A stretch of 64,000 nucleotides of DNA, from NCBI RefSeq assembly GCF_032842945.2, contig NZ_CP146606.1:1864501-1928500 (forward strand), in the 5' to 3' direction. Positions 27,318 to 37,674 of the stretch are shown here, one piece after another. The position numbers and the translations under genes are program-made. The stretch's first letter is position 1. Every line of letters begins with the position of its first letter. The notes under the pieces were generated by a model. The model saw only the letters and a program-made list of their open reading frames with translations, was not told the DNA's origin and did no database searches. The DNA comes from Roseovarius sp. W115 (GTDB lineage Bacteria; Pseudomonadota; Alphaproteobacteria; Rhodobacterales; Rhodobacteraceae).

Positions 27318-30083
27318 TCAGGTCACGGCGCGTTCAGCGCCCTGCTCAATGGCTTCGCGCAACTTGCGTTCCAGCGACTTCTGCTTTGAAGGCGAGTGGA
27401 ATTTTAATCCAAACATGTCTTTGACATAGAATGTATCCACGACTTGCTCACCATAGGTCGCGATAACGGCCGAGTTTATATAGACATTGCTGTTGGCCAG
27501 CGTGCGCGTCAGATCATAAAGCAGGCCTGGCCGGTCACGGGTGTCCACCTCGATGATCGTGTAAATCTCGGACCCTTCGTTGTCGAAGGTGATGTGTGTC
27601 GGGACCCGGAATGCGCGTTCGCGTTTCTTGATCTTGTCACGCGACTTGATTGCTTCGCGGGCCACAACTTCACCCTTGAGGGTTTTGTGGATCATCTGGC
27701 TGAGCCGGGTTAGGCGCGCAGCTTCGTAAGGTCGACCTTCAGCGTCCTGTATCCAGAATGCCGCCGTCGCGTATCCGTCTTGTGAGGTATAAGTGCGGGC
27801 ATCGACAACATTTGCTCCGACCAGTGCTAAGGCGCCTGCAAGACGTGAGAAAATTCCCGGGTGATCGGCCAAAGCAAAACACGCACGTGTGGCGTCGCGG
27901 TCCTCGTCAAGATGCAGGTCAATCGCGACATCGTCATCCCGCAGATCCCGCAGAAGTTTGGCAAACACGACATGCGCAGTAACATGCAGGCCTTGCCAAT
28001 AGGGCGGATAATGTCGCCCTGTTTCCACTTTAAGATCTTTGGCGTCCCAATCAGACAGCGCTTCGCGCAGGTTACGCTTGGCGTCAGAACCACGTTGTTC
28101 GCGGTTCAGAGCTTCAAGCCCGCCTTCCATGGCGCGCCGGGTTTGACGATAGAGTGCACGGATCAGCGACGCTTTCCAGTTGTTCCATGTATCGGGACCT
28201 ACGCCACGAATGTCGCAAACTGTCAGAACGCAGAGCAGATCGAGACGTTCTTTGGTTTGCACCGCTTTTGCAAAATCACGCACGGTGCGCGGATCTGCAA
28301 TATCGCGCTTTTGCGCCATATCTGACATCAAGAGGTGGTAACGTACCAGCCATTCGACCGTTTCGCACTCTGCGGGTTTGAGCCCGAGACGCGGGGCGAT
28401 ATGCCGAGCCATTTGTGCGCCTAGGATGGAATGGTCTTCATCCCGGCCTTTGCCGAGGTCATGAACCAAGAGTGCTACATACAGCACGCGGCGATTGATC
28501 CCCTCGTCGAGGATCGAAGACGCCACAGGAAGCTCTTCAATCAATTCGCGCCGTTCAATTTGAGCCAGTTGGCTAATCGTCTGTATAATGTGCTCGTCGA
28601 CCGTGTAGCTGTGATACATATTGAACTGCATCATGGCGCGGATTGGCTCAAATTCCGGGATAAAGGCGGATAAAACGCCCAGTTCATTCATGCGACGCAA
28701 GGCGCGTTCGGGGTTTCCGTGCTTAAGAAGCAGATCAAGAAACAGCTTTTGCGCCTCAGGTGTGGTTCTGAAGTCCGCGTCAATTAAATTCAGATTGGCA
28801 GTGACCAAACGCATGGCATCGGGGTGGATCAAAAGCCCGGTGCGCAGCCCCTCTTCAAATAAACGCAGCAGGTTGAGACGGTTTTTCAGAAATTTCTTTT
28901 CATTCAAAATCCCAAGCCGACCGTTCACTTCGATATAGCCAGGCTTCATTTTCCGCCTTCGCGCGAAAAGGCGTTGCAACAGGGGCTCTGATTTGACGTG
29001 ATCGGCTTCAAGTTTGGTGAGCAGAATACGGGTCAGATCACCCACCACCGTGGCTTGACGGAAATAGTCTTGCATAAAGACTTCGACTGCACGACGTCCG
29101 GCTCTATCTGTATAACCCATGCGCTCGGCCACTTCGACCTGCATGTCAAAGGTCAATTGTTCGGTGGCACGTCGCGTTGCGAGATGCAGGTGACAGCGCG
29201 TTGCCCAAAGGAAATTCTCAGCTTGCGCAAAGAGGTCAAATTCATCTTGCGTGAAAAGCCCGCGGTCCACGAGCTGTGCCACGTCGTCCACTTGATAGGT
29301 ATACTTGGCAATCCAAAAGAGCGATTGAAGATCGCGCAGTCCGCCTTTGCCTTCTTTGACGTTGGGTTCAACCATATAGCGCTGACCCTGCTTTTCGTGC
29401 CGGGCATCACGCTCTTCCAGCTTGGCTTCCACAAACTCACGTTCAGTGCCTTTGAACAGGTCGTCACGCAGCCTAGCGTCTAGGTCTTCGCCAAGTCCCA
29501 CATCTCCAAAAAGAAAGCGACGTTCCAGCAGAGCGGTGCGAATGGTGAAATCCTGTGTGCCGAGACGAAGACAATCGCGCACTGTACGGCTGGAATGGCC
29601 AACCTTTAGCTTAAGATCCCAAAGTACATATAGCGTGCTTTCAATCACACTTTCGGCCCATGCCGTAATTTTGTAGGGCGTAAGAAACAGCAAATCGACA
29701 TCGGATTGAGGGGCCATCTCACCGCGTCCGTACCCTCCGACTGCAAACACGGCAAGTCGTTCTGACTGAGTCGGATTGGCCAACGGGTGCAAATACTCGG
29801 TTGCGATCCAAAGTGCATTTTTTACCAGACAGTCGGTTAGCCAGCTGTAGGAACGGGTCGCGGCATGTGCCGCAAAGGGTGTTTGCGACAAAGCATTTGA
29901 AATGACATCGCGGCCCTTGGTTTGCGCGTCCATCAGAGTCGCAACAGTCAGCTTGCGCAACTGTGCGTCATCGCCCTGTGTGTTGGTAATATGTGCTTGG
30001 ATCTGCTGCCTGACGGCGCTCAGGTCAAAAATCTGTTCTGCAGGACAGATCAGCGTATCAGGCAGGGGTGGGTTGTCTTTCAT
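27318..30083 (-). CDS. glnD: [protein-PII] uridylyltransferase/uridylyl-removing enzyme
   Basis: 921 residues. The N-terminal nucleotidyltransferase site is AVGGYGRGEMAPQSDVDLLF; the HD hydrolase domain has LLVHDLGKGRDEDHSILGAQ; two C-terminal ACT domains (one starting near DHPGIFSRLAGALALVGANV, the other near TRDRPGLLYDLTRTLANSNV) sense glutamine. It uridylylates and deuridylylates PII proteins to set nitrogen status. The PII-like gene at 58.0 kb is an SbtB-type protein lacking the usual T-loop, so an unlikely substrate. Confidence 0.97.
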   Translation of the reverse strand: MKDNPPLPDTLICPAEQIFDLSAVRQQIQAHITNTQGDDAQLRKLTVATLMDAQTKGRDVISNALSQTPFAAHAATRSYSWLTDCLVKNALWIATEYLHPLANPTQSERLAVFAVGGYGRGEMAPQSDVDLLFLTPYKITAWAESVIESTLYVLWDLKLKVGHSSRTVRDCLRLGTQDFTIRTALLERRFLFGDVGLGEDLDARLRDDLFKGTEREFVEAKLEERDARHEKQGQRYMVEPNVKEGKGGLRDLQSLFWIAKYTYQVDDVAQLVDRGLFTQDEFDLFAQAENFLWATRCHLHLATRRATEQLTFDMQVEVAERMGYTDRAGRRAVEVFMQDYFRQATVVGDLTRILLTKLEADHVKSEPLLQRLFARRRKMKPGYIEVNGRLGILNEKKFLKNRLNLLRLFEEGLRTGLLIHPDAMRLVTANLNLIDADFRTTPEAQKLFLDLLLKHGNPERALRRMNELGVLSAFIPEFEPIRAMMQFNMYHSYTVDEHIIQTISQLAQIERRELIEELPVASSILDEGINRRVLYVALLVHDLGKGRDEDHSILGAQMARHIAPRLGLKPAECETVEWLVRYHLLMSDMAQKRDIADPRTVRDFAKAVQTKERLDLLCVLTVCDIRGVGPDTWNNWKASLIRALYRQTRRAMEGGLEALNREQRGSDAKRNLREALSDWDAKDLKVETGRHYPPYWQGLHVTAHVVFAKLLRDLRDDDVAIDLHLDEDRDATRACFALADHPGIFSRLAGALALVGANVVDARTYTSQDGYATAAFWIQDAEGRPYEAARLTRLSQMIHKTLKGEVVAREAIKSRDKIKKRERAFRVPTHITFDNEGSEIYTIIEVDTRDRPGLLYDLTRTLANSNVYINSAVIATYGEQVVDTFYVKDMFGLKFHSPSKQKSLERKLREAIEQGAERAVT

Positions 30084-30108
30084 TCAGTGATTTTACGCGA
30101 TGCTGCGT

Positions 30109-31284
30109 TCAAAACCCAGAGCCAGCAAAACTACCGGGCGCGGGCGAGATGACGACAACCTGTCGGTTTTGTATGGTTGCTATGGCCAATCCACGTTGGG
30201 TTGTACCGTTTGGCAGAAAGCGGAATATACCGTTGACGCCACCAAAACCCGCAGATTGCGTCAAACGACCACGGGAAAACGCATCACTTTGACCAGACTG
30301 GGCCAGTGCGCCAATCGCCGCAATAGCATCATAGGACAGCCCTGCAAGCGGGTGCGGTGTCGTGCCATTCGCTGCCTGAAACCGGCTGCGGAATTGAACC
30401 ACGCGCTGTGGATCTTGCATGGCAAACCACCCACCCTGAACACCGGGAAGATCGCGGGTTTGCGGCGGTGTATCCCAGCGCGACAATCCAATGTACTGGA
30501 TGGTTTCTGCTGACAGGCCTGCCTCGGGTAGCATTTGCGTGAGCAGCGGCAGAGCGCCTGCGCTGTTCGCATCAAGGAAAATCGCATTAGCAGAGTTTTG
30601 TTCCGCTGCTGTACGAATGGCAGGCACTGCGGCAATCACGCTTTGTTCGGAAAAAGCATAGCCCACCGATCCGGCTTGCGATGCACCATTTGCTGATATC
30701 GCCTGTTGAATGGCTTGGCGGCCAAGCTCTCCGGCGAGGTTATTGGAATGGACCGTTAGAATACGGTTGCGTCCCTGGCTCACCGCATATCTTGTCAGGC
30801 GATTGGCTGTGTCCTGAAATGTCTGACCCAAAATGAAAAGATTGCCGCCAGCTATCGTGGGGTTGTTGGAAAAGGCTAGGACGTTCACACCCTTGGGGGC
30901 GACCGCAACAGCCGCAGCATTGGCGGATTCTGCGTGCAGTGGGCCGACGATGATTTTTGCGCCGTCTTCAACAGCTTTCTGTGCGGCCTGTTGTGCCTGC
31001 CCTGCATTTCCCGCCGTGCCGTAAACGCGCAGGTCAATTTGCACACCTGATAGATCAGCCACCGCAAGCCGTGCGGCACTTTCAAGATCGCGGGCAAGTT
31101 TTTGTTCGTTTGCGTTTGACGCGCCGTGCGGCACCAATAGTGCTACAGGAACGGGTGCACCCGGTGTGATCGATGTGCTAGCGCCAGTCGAAAGCCCGGT
31201 TTGACATGCGACCAGAACAAATAATGCGGTGATCATCGCGATGCAGGCGCGCAGCTTGCGAAGAACTGAAAAAACGGCAAACAT
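30109..31284 (-). CDS. penicillin-binding-protein activator (LpoA-like) lipoprotein
   Basis: 391 residues from ATG 31284. N-terminal signal with LFVLVAC lipobox, then a periplasmic-binding-protein fold (VPVALLVPHGASNANEQKLA, DGAKIIVGPLHAESANAAAV, LAGLSYDAIAAIGALAQSGQ) as in LpoA's C-domain. Divergent from rsmI, as lpoA (yraM) is in E. coli, which supports the assignment. LpoA activates PBP1a; whether this alphaproteobacterial form does so is not shown. ABC amino-acid binding proteins share the fold. Confidence 0.83.
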   Translation of the reverse strand: MFAVFSVLRKLRACIAMITALFVLVACQTGLSTGASTSITPGAPVPVALLVPHGASNANEQKLARDLESAARLAVADLSGVQIDLRVYGTAGNAGQAQQAAQKAVEDGAKIIVGPLHAESANAAAVAVAPKGVNVLAFSNNPTIAGGNLFILGQTFQDTANRLTRYAVSQGRNRILTVHSNNLAGELGRQAIQQAISANGASQAGSVGYAFSEQSVIAAVPAIRTAAEQNSANAIFLDANSAGALPLLTQMLPEAGLSAETIQYIGLSRWDTPPQTRDLPGVQGGWFAMQDPQRVVQFRSRFQAANGTTPHPLAGLSYDAIAAIGALAQSGQSDAFSRGRLTQSAGFGGVNGIFRFLPNGTTQRGLAIATIQNRQVVVISPAPGSFAGSGF

Positions 31285-31367
31285 CAAATAGAACTCCTGT
31301 CTTCCGGCGCAGCTCGAGTGGCGCTGGTTTTTGGAGATAATAAACGTCCAGAGAGGCTGGTCCAGAA

Positions 31368-32228
31368 ATGAATCCTCAAATGGGCCCGCTTTTGCCGGGG
31401 CTTTACCTCGTGGCCACACCTATTGGCACAGCGCGCGACATCACATTGCGCAGCCTGGATATTCTAAGCAGTGCCGATGTGCTGGCGGCCGAGGACACGC
31501 GGAGCCTGAAACGACTTTTGGATATCCATGGTGTTATTTTGGGCGACAGACCTCTCGTGTCTTACCATGATCACAACGGGCATCGTGTACGCCCTCGGTT
31601 GATTGCCGAGATAAAGAAGGGCAAGTCGGTGGTTTACGCATCCGAAGCTGGCACACCGTTGGTTGCTGATCCTGGCTATGACTTGGTTCAATCGATGATT
31701 GAAGAAAGTTTGCCGATTGTGTCGGTACCCGGGCCTTCTGCGGTGATTACAGCCCTCACTCTGGCAGGGCTGCCAACCGATCAATTCTTTTTTGCAGGGT
31801 TTTTGCCATCAACCTCTTCCAAGCGGAAAACCGCGCTTCGAACCTTGACCGAAATCCCCGGCACTCTTGTCTTTTACGAATCGCCGAAGCGTATTTCCGC
31901 GATGTTGCGAGATGCCAGTGACGTGCTTGGTGCAGATCGGAAAGCCGCGATTTGTCGGGAGTTGACCAAGAAGTTTGAAGAGGTCACGCGCGGTTCGTTG
32001 GAAGAGCTCGACACTTTGTGCGAAACGCGTGATCTTAAAGGTGAAATCGTAGTTTTGATTGATCGTGGGTCAGAACGGACCGCGAATGCTGCGGATGTCG
32101 AAGCTGCACTTGAGTCAGCCCTGGAAACACTGAGCGTTAAAGATGCGGCCACTCAGGTTTCAAAGGAAACCGGATGGAAGCGCCGAGAGGTTTACCAGCT
32201 GGCCTTGAAAAAGAGCGAGCAGCGTTGA
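31368..32228 (+). CDS. rsmI: 16S rRNA (cytidine1402-2'-O)-methyltransferase
   Basis: 286 residues. Tetrapyrrole-methylase fold with LYLVATPIGTARDITLRSLD, ADVLAAEDTRSLKRLL, SEAGTPLVADPGYDLVQ and VPGPSAVITALTLAGLPTDQ. It 2'-O-methylates C1402 in the ribosomal decoding centre using SAM. First gene of an rsmI-yraN-gshB-esterase run on the plus strand. Confidence 0.95.
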   Translation: MNPQMGPLLPGLYLVATPIGTARDITLRSLDILSSADVLAAEDTRSLKRLLDIHGVILGDRPLVSYHDHNGHRVRPRLIAEIKKGKSVVYASEAGTPLVADPGYDLVQSMIEESLPIVSVPGPSAVITALTLAGLPTDQFFFAGFLPSTSSKRKTALRTLTEIPGTLVFYESPKRISAMLRDASDVLGADRKAAICRELTKKFEEVTRGSLEELDTLCETRDLKGEIVVLIDRGSERTANAADVEAALESALETLSVKDAATQVSKETGWKRREVYQLALKKSEQR

Positions 32229-32280
32229 GACATCTTTAACCTACGACAGGCCTAGTGTTTTTTTGCATCAGGAGAAGCAC

Positions 32281-32694
32281 GTGTCGCTCAAAGTTCCGTC
32301 GAAACAAGAAAACACACACCTTATGACACGCAAAAGCCGCCGCGGTCAGTTGGCCTATCTCAAAGGGGATGCGGCAGAGGCGTCTGTTGCGGCTGCGTAC
32401 AAAGCTCTCGGCGCAACCATTTTGGAAACACGGTGGCGTGGGAAGGGCGGCGAGATTGACCTGATTTTTCTGCATCAAGGTGTTTATGTTTTTTGTGAAG
32501 TAAAAGCGTCTGTCACGCATGAGGCCGCGCGTCACAGGCTTCTTGAAGCGCAGATGAGGCGCATCCACTTGGCAGCCTCTGAGTATCTCGCACATACGCC
32601 GAATGGGCAGCTCAGCGATGTGCGTTTTGATTTGGCTTTGGTCAATGCACGCGGCGAGGTTGAAATTCTGCAAAACGCTTTCGGTCATTTCTGA
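32281..32694 (+). CDS. YraN family (UPF0102) endonuclease-like protein
   Basis: 137 residues from GTG 32281, which has AGGAG six bases upstream; a TTG at 32263 and ATG at 32323 are alternatives. Core motifs [20 protein letters not shown] and [20 protein letters not shown] with VFCEVKAS are those of a restriction-endonuclease-like fold (E, D, ExK). Family function is uncertain. Position directly after rsmI is conserved in many proteobacteria. Confidence 0.9.
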   Translation: MSLKVPSKQENTHLMTRKSRRGQLAYLKGDAAEASVAAAYKALGATILETRWRGKGGEIDLIFLHQGVYVFCEVKASVTHEAARHRLLEAQMRRIHLAASEYLAHTPNGQLSDVRFDLALVNARGEVEILQNAFGHF

Positions 32695-32753
32695 TTTGCA
32701 CCCAAGCCACGCATACCCCATGTATGTGGCCAGAAAAGACCGGAGAGAACCGC

Positions 32754-33689
32754 ATGAAAGTTGCGTTCCAGATGGACCCAATCGGTCCGATTGATATCAA
32801 TGCAGACAGCACATTTCGCATCGCTCTTGAAGCGCAGGCGCGTGGGCACGAGCTATTTTACTACACACCTGACCGGCTTGCCTACAATCAGGGACGCGTC
32901 ACTGCGCGTGGCTGGCCGCTGAAGGTACAGGCTGTCGAGGGCGATCACTATCATCTGGGCGAAGAGCAGGTGGTGGATTTGGCAGAGTTTGATGTGGTTT
33001 GGCTCCGTCAGGATCCGCCATTTGACATGTTTTATATCACCACAACGCATCTGCTGGACCGACTGACGCCCAGTACACTTGTTGTGAATGATCCGTTTTG
33101 GGTGCGCAACTACCCGGAAAAGCTTTTGATCCTTGATTTTCCTGACCTCATGCCTCCCACGGCCATAGCACGCGATCTCGATACGATCCGTGAGTTCAAG
33201 GCGCAGCATGGCGATGTCATCCTCAAACCGCTTTATGGCAATGGCGGTGCGGGCGTCTTTTTCCTGCCTGAGGGTGATAAGAACCTCAGTAGCCTGCATG
33301 AACTATTCACAGGCTTCAGCCGTGAGCCACTCATCGTGCAAAAGTACCTGCCCGAGATAAAGCAGGGCGATAAACGCGTTATTCTGGTCGATGGTGAACC
33401 TGTGGGGGCGATCAACCGATTGCCGGCGAAAGGTGAGACGCGGTCCAATATGCATGTCGGTGGACGGCCTGAGAAGGTTGCCATGACAGAGCGCGACCTG
33501 GAAATCTGCGCCACGATTGGACCACTTTTGAAGGAAAAGGGTCAGGTGTTCGTCGGCATCGATGTAATCGGGGCGTATCTTACCGAGATCAACGTGACGT
33601 CACCTACAGGCATTCAGGAATTGGAACGCTTTGACGGCACCAACACTGCCGAAAAAATCTGGCAGGCCATTGAGACCAAGCGCCAGTGA
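32754..33689 (+). CDS. gshB: glutathione synthetase
   Basis: 311 residues from ATG 32754. N-terminal [20 protein letters not shown] and ATP-grasp motifs ([53 protein letters not shown]) identify GshB. It ligates gamma-glutamylcysteine and glycine. Glutathione made here would serve the YghU GST, the second GST at 36.2 kb and the FrmA pathway in this window. Its stop overlaps the GTG start of the esterase gene (GTGA). Confidence 0.96.
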   Translation: MKVAFQMDPIGPIDINADSTFRIALEAQARGHELFYYTPDRLAYNQGRVTARGWPLKVQAVEGDHYHLGEEQVVDLAEFDVVWLRQDPPFDMFYITTTHLLDRLTPSTLVVNDPFWVRNYPEKLLILDFPDLMPPTAIARDLDTIREFKAQHGDVILKPLYGNGGAGVFFLPEGDKNLSSLHELFTGFSREPLIVQKYLPEIKQGDKRVILVDGEPVGAINRLPAKGETRSNMHVGGRPEKVAMTERDLEICATIGPLLKEKGQVFVGIDVIGAYLTEINVTSPTGIQELERFDGTNTAEKIWQAIETKRQ

Positions 33690-34585
33690 GCCTGGCGCGC
33701 CCGATCCTGAACGCGTGGCTACGTTGGACCGAGAAGTCATTTCTGGCCCGGGCAGAAGATCCGCTTGAGGTTAGGCGGTCATTTGAGACCAAAGCTCGTT
33801 TTTATTTTCACGCGCCTTTCGGCACACGGTATTCGCATGACAAAATCGGTGGTCGGGACGTCCAATGGGCCCGCGCCCGCGGCGTTTCGAAAGACGGCGC
33901 GCCCTTACTGCTCTATTTCCACGGCGGGGCCTATGTATTCGGCTCTCCGAACACGCATCGCGCTATGCTGGCGCGACTGTCAGCAGACACCGGATTGCCT
34001 GCGTGCCTGCCAACCTATCGGCTTGCACCAGAGCATCCATTTCCTGCTGCGTTAGAAGATGCTGTTTCCGTCTATCGCGCCGCTATGGAGCGACCCGGTG
34101 GTGTCATCCTGGGAGGAGACAGTGCAGGCGGCGGGCTTGTTCTGGCGCTTCAAGCCGAGATCTGCAAGTTGGGGCTGCCAAATCCGCTCGGTACGTTTGC
34201 CTTTTCGCCTTTGACGGACATGACCTATTCCGGTGAGAGTTTTGTGTCGCAGGCGGATGCAGATGTGATTTTGCCTGCAGAACGGGCACAGGAAAGCGCA
34301 GACTTTTATCTCAATGGCGCTGACCCAAAAACGCCTGGGGCGTCCCCGCTTTTTGCAGAGTTTGCAGGTGCTGCGCCGGTCTGGATGTGCGTTGGAGATA
34401 CGGAAATTCTTTTGGATGATACGCGGCGCATGACCAAACACTTGCGTGCTCAACGTGTTGAGGTCACCGAGCTCATTGAGCACGACTTGCCGCATGTCTG
34501 GCCACTCTTTCACAACCTATTGCCAGAGGCACGCAACACACTGCGAGACTTGGCGCAATGGGTCAGATCTCTTTCGAACCGTTAA
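33686..34585 (+). CDS. alpha/beta hydrolase, HSL-type esterase
   Basis: 299 residues from GTG overlapping the gshB stop. The oxyanion motif is [13 protein letters not shown] and the nucleophile elbow is [15 protein letters not shown]; Asp lies in [10 protein letters not shown] and the His in [11 protein letters not shown]. This is the hormone-sensitive-lipase (IV) family; it hydrolyses short-chain esters. Its 3' end overlaps the convergent comM gene by 23 bp. Confidence 0.92.
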   Translation: MSLARPILNAWLRWTEKSFLARAEDPLEVRRSFETKARFYFHAPFGTRYSHDKIGGRDVQWARARGVSKDGAPLLLYFHGGAYVFGSPNTHRAMLARLSADTGLPACLPTYRLAPEHPFPAALEDAVSVYRAAMERPGGVILGGDSAGGGLVLALQAEICKLGLPNPLGTFAFSPLTDMTYSGESFVSQADADVILPAERAQESADFYLNGADPKTPGASPLFAEFAGAAPVWMCVGDTEILLDDTRRMTKHLRAQRVEVTELIEHDLPHVWPLFHNLLPEARNTLRDLAQWVRSLSNR

Positions 34586-36077
34586 GACGATAGCTGATGG
34601 CCTCAGCGATATGAATCCGCCGGACATTTGCCTCGGCGTTCAAATCGGCGATAGTGCGCGCCACACGAAGCACACGGTGATACCCGCGCGCAGATAGCCC
34701 AAATCGCTCTGCCACCTGATTGAGCAAGTCTCGGCCCTCCGTGTCGGGTGATGCGATCTCTTCTAAAACTTCGCCCTCCGCATCTGCATTGAGCCGCATG
34801 TCGAGAGTTTCAGCGAAACGTGTCTCTTGTACCTTGCGCGCTACAGAGACACGGGCCGCCACCTCCGCTGAACTGTCACCAGTAGCGGGTAGATCAAGGT
34901 CTGTGAACGCCACAGGGGGTACATCCACACGCAGGTCAAATCGGTCCAGAAGAGGCCCGGAAATGCGCCCCATGTAGTCCTCACCACAAACTGGAGCGCG
35001 CGAACACGCCCTTGCCGGGTCGGGTAAATACCCGCATTTGCAGGGGTTTGCCGCCGCTATGAGCATAAAGCGGCAGGGGTATTTCACATGCGCATTGGCG
35101 CGCGCCACCATGACCTCACCGCTCTCAATCGGTTGGCGCAAGGTTTCCAGTACTGCGCGCGGAAACTCGGGAAACTCATCAAGAAAGAGAACCCCATTAT
35201 GGGCAAGGCTGATCTCTCCGGGACCGGCTCGACGCCCTCCACCTACGATGGCTGCCATGGATGCGGTGTGGTGGGGTTCGCGAAAGGGGCGAGTCCGATT
35301 TATCCCGCCTTCATCAAGCAATCCTGCAAGAGAATGGATCATGGACGTTTCCAAGGCTTCGGTCGCGCTCAAAGGCGGCAAAAGACCGGGTAGCCGTGCG
35401 GCCAGCATGGATTTTCCAGACCCAGGCGTACCGACCATCATCAGGTGGTGCCGCCCTGCAGCCGCGATCTCTAGCGCACGTTTGGCGCGTTCCTGGCCTT
35501 TGACATCACGCAGGTCGCGTCCGGATGTGTCGGAGGTGACTTCTCCGGGTTGGGCCGGAGCCAAAGGCGATTGACCGGTATAGTGACGCACCACATCGGC
35601 AAGGCTGGCAGCTCCGATCACTTGCGCCGCGCCGACCCAAGCGGCCTCTGACCCCGAACCCTTGGGGCAAAGCAGAGTACGGTCTTCATCGGCGGCGGCC
35701 ATGGCTGCGGGTAGGGCACCAACCACCGGGATAAGCGAGCCATCAAGCGACAATTCCCCAAGTGAACAGGTGCCTTCAACCGCGTCATGTGGAATGATTT
35801 CGAGGGCGGCAAGCAGAGCCAGGGCAATGGGGAGGTCAAAATGGCTGCCCTCTTTGGGCATGTCCGCAGGCGATAGGTTGATCGTAATCCTCTTGGAGGG
35901 AAGAGCGATTGCCATCGAACTGAGGGCTGTGCGGACCCTGTCGCGCGCCTCGGTTACCGCTTTATCCGGCAAGCCGACGAGAGAAAACGCGGGCAAACCC
36001 GGTGTGACGGCACATTGCACCTCAACCGATTTGGCCTCAACGCCTTCAAAGGCGACAGTATAGGCGCGCGCAACCAT
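34563..36077 (-). CDS. comM: YifB/ComM-family Mg-chelatase-like AAA+ ATPase
   Basis: 504 residues. N-terminal ComM domain (AYTVAFEGVEAKSVEVQCAV, FSLVGLPDKAVTEARDRVR), a Walker A in MVGTPGSGKSMLAARLPGLL, Walker B GVLFLDEFPEF, and a Cys-rich segment (AANPCKCGYLPDPARACSRA). ComM helicases promote branch migration during natural transformation; YifB is the general name. Single gene, convergent overlap with the esterase. Confidence 0.93.
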   Translation of the reverse strand: MVARAYTVAFEGVEAKSVEVQCAVTPGLPAFSLVGLPDKAVTEARDRVRTALSSMAIALPSKRITINLSPADMPKEGSHFDLPIALALLAALEIIPHDAVEGTCSLGELSLDGSLIPVVGALPAAMAAADEDRTLLCPKGSGSEAAWVGAAQVIGAASLADVVRHYTGQSPLAPAQPGEVTSDTSGRDLRDVKGQERAKRALEIAAAGRHHLMMVGTPGSGKSMLAARLPGLLPPLSATEALETSMIHSLAGLLDEGGINRTRPFREPHHTASMAAIVGGGRRAGPGEISLAHNGVLFLDEFPEFPRAVLETLRQPIESGEVMVARANAHVKYPCRFMLIAAANPCKCGYLPDPARACSRAPVCGEDYMGRISGPLLDRFDLRVDVPPVAFTDLDLPATGDSSAEVAARVSVARKVQETRFAETLDMRLNADAEGEVLEEIASPDTEGRDLLNQVAERFGLSARGYHRVLRVARTIADLNAEANVRRIHIAEAISYRLNGSKEI

Positions 36078-36161
36078 TCGTGACCTGATGTCCCATTGCC
36101 CCGTTGTCTTGCGTAACGCGCAATGTATTGACGAATGGTTAATGGGCGTGTGCCAAGGCGT

Positions 36162-37037
36162 TCATTCTGCGTCCCGCATCGCTACGAATTTGGGCCAGGC
36201 CTCTTGATCCGCCATGGTCTTGTCACGGCAAAACGCGTTGCAAAATCCAAAGATACGCCCGCCCGTTTCCATGAAATGCGTGACAGGCAAATTTGAATAG
36301 GGACAGTGGGTGTTCTCTGATGAACCCTCTTCTGTAGGTGCGGCTACTTTCGCTGTGGGGCCAGGCCATACAGAGTTAGGCAAACCCATGTCATAGGGCA
36401 TCGGATCATAGGTCTTGGTCAGGCCCATCGCGCGCCACTGACGGAAACTGGTGTCGGACAACGTGGTGTCCATGTAATCCTGTGCCACCGCGTTCACAGT
36501 CAGGCCATAGCCGGCGATGCGTGCCGCAATGGGGGCATAAAACACATCGGCGAGCGAGTATCTCCCAAAAAGCCAAGGTCCGGATTGGCCATGCTTTTCC
36601 CGTGCAAGTTCCCAAAGCAATTCGAGCCGCTCCAATTCAGCAATAACCGCTCGAGATGGCTCAAACCCCTGCACCTGATGCAAAAGCTGCATTGGACACT
36701 CCCCGCGCAGAGCGCTGAAGCCCGAATGCATTTCTGCTGTGATTGAGCGCGCTAAGGCGCGTGCAGCGGGGTCATCGGGCCAAAAACCAGCTTCGGGGTG
36801 CCGCTCGGCCAGCGTTTCAGCCATGGCAAGCGTGTCAAAGATCACCACACCATCGCTGTCGCGCATCACTGGAACAAGGCGGGCGGGGTGCAGATCGGCC
36901 AGATCTTCGGCCATTGTGCCGTCATATAGGCCTACCATGTGCGTGCGGTGCGGGATGCCGAATTTTTCAAGCATCAACCATCCGCGCAAGGACCAGCTTG
37001 AAAAACTGTGGTCCCCTGTAAAGAGATCGTATTGCAT
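36162..37037 (-). CDS. glutathione S-transferase fused to a C-terminal Cys-rich module
   Basis: 291 residues. Residues 1-210 are a GST: DHSFSSWSLRGWLMLEKFGI with the glutathione-site Ser, ARLVPVMRDSDGVVIFDTLA, and helical C-domain. After a linker (about 211-242) comes an extra module with C245 in THCPYSNLPVTHFM and C266/C270 in GRIFGFCNAFCRDKTM, reminiscent of a YHS-like metal-binding finger. That tail is not part of ordinary GSTs. Role unknown; a redox or metal sensor/transfer function is inference. Confidence 0.85.
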   Translation of the reverse strand: MQYDLFTGDHSFSSWSLRGWLMLEKFGIPHRTHMVGLYDGTMAEDLADLHPARLVPVMRDSDGVVIFDTLAMAETLAERHPEAGFWPDDPAARALARSITAEMHSGFSALRGECPMQLLHQVQGFEPSRAVIAELERLELLWELAREKHGQSGPWLFGRYSLADVFYAPIAARIAGYGLTVNAVAQDYMDTTLSDTSFRQWRAMGLTKTYDPMPYDMGLPNSVWPGPTAKVAAPTEEGSSENTHCPYSNLPVTHFMETGGRIFGFCNAFCRDKTMADQEAWPKFVAMRDAE

Positions 37038-37095
37038 GGATTTACTTTAGAACGCGATATGCTTTGGCCAAAACCATGTTTTGTGCGGCGGTTCA

Positions 37096-37674
37096 TCACA
37101 GCAGGTGATTGATGCAATCGATCTGCCATCCCGTTGGCTTTTGATGCAACGTGGTGACAGAGAGGTTGTCAATGCGATGACCAATAGCTTCTTCAGGCAC
37201 CAGACTATCGGCGCGTTGTACCTGCGTGAGGATGACCCCGATGTGAGCCACGGCGATGATATGAGCATTGGGGTGTTCCGTATTCAAGCGATCCACAACT
37301 GCTGATATCCGCAAAGCCGCGCTGTTCCAGCTTTCGCCACCAGGCGGGGCCACGTCTCCGGGCGTTTCCCAATAAGCCCGGGACAGCTCCGGGTGGCTTT
37401 GTGCAACCTCGTCAAAATGCTTGCCATCCCATTCGCCGAAATGAAACTCGCGCAGATCTGTGTGGCTTGGAAGACGCTTGCGTCCGGCCTCAATCGCATC
37501 CGCCGTGGCGGAAGCGCGGATAAGATCCGAGGAAATGACCAAGGCGCTTTCCGGCAAATATGCACTCAGACGTGCGATTTGAGCGGTATCCGATAAATCT
37601 GCTGGCACATCGCGCCATCCGACAAAGGTCTTTTGATGCGTTGGGCCGTGCCGCACCCAATGCCAGGTTGTCAT
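37096..37674 (-). CDS. histidine phosphatase family protein
   Basis: 192 residues. Branch-1 phosphatase: WHWVRHGPTH at the N-terminus (catalytic His), RASATADAI, the acidic LREFHFGEWDGK, and second His in IIAVAHIGVIL. Start codon overlaps the cobU stop (ATGA), so it may be the alpha-ribazole-phosphatase (CobC) step of cobalamin assembly; sugar-phosphate phosphatase activity is equally possible from sequence. Confidence 0.85.
   Translation of the reverse strand: MTTWHWVRHGPTHQKTFVGWRDVPADLSDTAQIARLSAYLPESALVISSDLIRASATADAIEAGRKRLPSHTDLREFHFGEWDGKHFDEVAQSHPELSRAYWETPGDVAPPGGESWNSAALRISAVVDRLNTEHPNAHIIAVAHIGVILTQVQRADSLVPEEAIGHRIDNLSVTTLHQKPTGWQIDCINHLL

Noticed and set aside
31464..31784. Long open frames antisense to genes such as rsmI, fadH, glnD and comM
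   Set aside because: They are shadows of GC-biased coding genes: low-complexity Arg/His/Pro/Ser composition and no family features.
32250..32263. T run after rsmI as an intrinsic terminator
   Set aside because: Seven T residues are present but no stable stem precedes them; yraN probably reads through.
34563..34585. Overlap of the esterase and comM ends as a sign of misannotation
   Set aside because: Both proteins keep family-typical C-termini; a 23-bp convergent overlap is acceptable.
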